Source: Botryococcus braunii (taxonomy: Eukaryota; Chlorophyta; Trebouxiophyceae). From it: DNA of 15,000 nt. Every line of letters begins with the position of its first letter. The stretch's first letter is position 1. The DNA is taken from assembly GCA_002005505.1 (NCBI GenBank), contig KV908561.1:200012-215011 (forward strand). The letters are read 5' to 3'. The position numbers were made by a program, and so were the translations under genes. Positions 13,031 through 15,000 of the stretch are shown here, piece after piece. A model generated the notes under the pieces. The model did not search any database and was not told the DNA's origin. It saw only the letters and a list, made by a program, of their open reading frames with translations.

Positions 13031-14560
13031 AATATCACCGTTATTATTTGGCCCCTGGATTCCGCGTCCCTGCATAATGGATTTTTGGTATGCAGTTAAA
13101 ATAGGCTTCACTCTTAATTCCAAGTATGCAAGGCGAGTTTCTTGGGGCTGGGTGGATGTAATTCTTTCTTTCTTCTTTCTTTGGGGGCTTCTGACAGAAC
13201 CGTTCTGTGCTGATTTTCTGCTGGACATGTCTCCTCGTGGGGTCCATGTGAGGTGCAACTTCTGCCATGATGTACGTGCTCGCCGACTAGCGATGCAACA
13301 GCTAAATTAAATCTCCCTGGGATCGAGCCATCTGGCCACTAAAGGATAGTGCAATTTTCGGGTTGTTGAATGTTTTTCTTGGCTTTGGAATGTGAAACGA
13401 AACCTCAGGACTGATAGCCATCTGCACTCCTTGGGATAAGGCCGCAGCAGGGACATGGCCACGTCCGACACGTACAGTGTCTGGGAAATTATAAGGCAAC
13501 CTGAGTATGTTAAAGTCCTGTCCGCTACGATCCCTGTGTTGGGCCTTGGCATTATGGGAAGGTGCGTCCACGGCGCCAAAATAGGTTAGGGTAACCCAAT
13601 CCATCGAACGTGTCGGAACTCTCCCAGATCTACATGAAACTTTGAATCTCCATCCTTTACGACAAAAGACTTGAAATTTGTGTCATTGTTTGAGTCCTGT
13701 GTTTAGAATTCAATTTTTGGAGGCCGCTGGGTTGGTAAGCGGGGTCTCGCTCGTTCCTTGTTTTGTAGATGATCTTTTCATCTTTAAATGTCATCTGAGC
13801 ATGAAAAATAATCATATGGCGGTCGCTGTTAAGGTACCGAGCAGAGATTAAGCTCGCTTAATCGTTCAGCCCGTAGACCTGTACCCGAATGGGTCACCGG
13901 GGAACTTTTATGTCTGGTAATAGTTTTGCTATACATACAGATTTTGCATCGGATAAAATGTGGTAGGTAATGTAGAGAGTCTTATACTGCCCAACATTGC
14001 AGGACTCTGGCGTGTTTGGCAGGCTGCGCGTTCGATGTCAGTTTAACACAAGGCAGGTCTATAAAGAAGGAATTTTTAAGATGTATCACACGAAAACATA
14101 CTTTCTTTAAGATTTCACCGTTTACAATTTTGATGAGTATGTACATTTGTTTTCACGTTTGCCTGGCAAATCTTGTCAAGCATGTTTAAAGTTTGCCTGT
14201 GACATAGAGAGCTCATGATTGTGATGGTCCGAGAGTTTAGGCGTAATGCATGAGCCACTCCAGGCCAGACATGAACGTAGTCGCAACTTCCAAAAGTCAT
14301 TTGCACCCTAGCAAAGCCAGCGATTCACACATATGGTGCCAGACGATAACAATCTGCTAGAACCCATGATAACGAAAAAGACAGAACACCCGATCTTCAC
14401 CTTCAATTGTTTGTGTTTACTCGTGGGCCCGTTTAAGCTCGTGCGGGTCAGCTAATGCATTTGCGGGAGCCCTTCCAGGTTGGCGAGTGCATTTTCTTGC
14501 AAACAAGTCGTTGTCTAGCCTGGACAGCCCTTTACCTTCCTGCCTTTTCGCACCTTGCAG
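13031..14560. other. Unassigned sequence upstream of the transporter exon
   Basis: No recognisable coding exon. A 77-residue plus-strand frame (13077-13310) ends VRCNFCHDVRARRLAMQ, with a lone C-x2-C that loosely recalls a zinc-finger start, but nothing else supports it. Promoter or earlier exons of the transporter gene should lie here or farther left. The sequence just before the exon is pyrimidine-rich. Confidence 0.5.
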
Positions 14561-14824
14561 CTCAATAACCCTTGCAAGCAGGGAATCCGCGCAGGCAAAG
14601 AGGCACAATCTCATCCCGAGGGGGTTGTGGTGATGGGGTGCAGTGCCCTCTTCCCGCTTCCGGAGTCCTTCATCTCCACAGGGGTCATAGCAAATACTTG
14701 TGTCATGATCGTTGTGGCAGCTGGGACTCTGTACACAGCAGAGCTGCTGCTGCACCAGGCCTACATGACTGGCCAAAGCGATCTGGAAACCTTGTGCCTT
14801 GTTGTTGGAGGGAAATGGTGGAAG
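14561..14824 (+). CDS. Amino acid transporter exon (AAAP/SLC38-like), partial gene
   Basis: An 88-codon exon with a well-formed acceptor (pyrimidine-rich CTTCCTGCCTTTTCGCACC, then TTGCAG at 14560) and donor AAG|GTGGGT at 14824/14825 (phase 0). The protein has a polar N-terminal stretch, then GVVVMGCSALFPLPESFIST, a hydrophobic helix (about VIANTCVMIVVAAGTLYTAE), LLLHQAYMTGQ and DLETLCLVVGGKWWK. Amino acid/auxin permease family members carry G-[AS]-G-x-L-x-LP near TM1, a TM2 ending in a Y/T-rich LL segment, then TG-x-x-S/D-x-E-x-L and a G-K-rich loop, so this exon should be TM1-TM2. Family members are membrane proton- or sodium-coupled amino acid transporters. The rest lies to the right, and any first exon to the left is not recognised. 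The G-C-S in place of G-A-G is a deviation. Confidence 0.6.
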
Positions 14825-15000
14825 GTGGGTCCTGTCTGAAAGCTCAAAAAGATTTGGTTTTCTTGCGTGTGGTTAAAATAATAGTATGCTTCCAGGCAAG
14901 CATCTTCGCGCAGCAGACGATCTCCCTGTACACTAAACGCAGTTTTTGGAATGCTATTTAGGCCAATCTACTTGTGCAAACAACGTTTGTGCCGCCCCAT
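14825..15000 (+). other. Start of transporter intron
   Basis: Sequence after the GTGGGT donor to the window end. No further transporter-like exon is recognised in it. Confidence 0.5.

Noticed and set aside
13077..13310. 77-codon plus-strand frame ending with a C-x2-C
   Set aside because: One Cys pair without the rest of a zinc-finger pattern and no splice or transcript support.

Overview
This window looks like nuclear DNA from a eukaryote of the green lineage. The best evidence is a tRNA-Met(CAT) gene on the minus strand (8944-9029) whose short intron sits one base 3' of the anticodon, the arrangement known for plant and green-algal nuclear elongator tRNA-Met genes. Protein-coding exons are short and separated by long introns full of simple-sequence DNA, and much of the rest is tandem duplications at every scale. 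A charophyte alga such as Chara would fit, but that is a guess; nothing in the sequence proves the genus.

Left third (about 104-5481, plus strand): a class 3 lipase gene (alpha/beta hydrolase) whose 5' end lies outside the window. Six exons can be joined by conserved motifs and matching intron phases: 104-222, 835-923, 2272-2415, 2958-3132, 4461-4621 and 5131-5481. The catalytic Ser (GHSLGG), Asp (YNYDAVP) and His (DDVIENH) are all present. The last junction carries a one-base phase conflict. Every intron except intron 3 holds large microsatellites, homopolymers or minisatellites: (GT)n in introns 1 and 5, T29 and G16-18 runs in intron 2, C/G-rich repeats and a 254-nt pure-purine (GA)n block in intron 4. 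Intron 2 also contains a ladder of decayed tandem copies of the start of the following exon, the most unusual structure in the window.

Middle (5482-11900): no convincing protein gene. It contains a 24-bp tandem array (about 6150-6435), a perfect 34-bp palindrome (8310-8343), three copies of a 75-bp repeat (8586-8893), the tRNA gene, nested direct repeats with CACGTG cores (10818-10921) and a perfect 28-bp palindrome (11338-11365).

Right (11900-15000): a (TTA)n/(GTT)n microsatellite, a decayed non-LTR retrotransposon C-terminus (about 12370-12675), a long (CT)n tract, an unassigned 1.5-kb stretch, and one exon (14561-14824, plus strand) of a probable AAAP/SLC38-type amino acid transporter that continues past the right edge. 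The lipase and transporter exons are on the same strand but about 9 kb apart, and nothing suggests a functional link.
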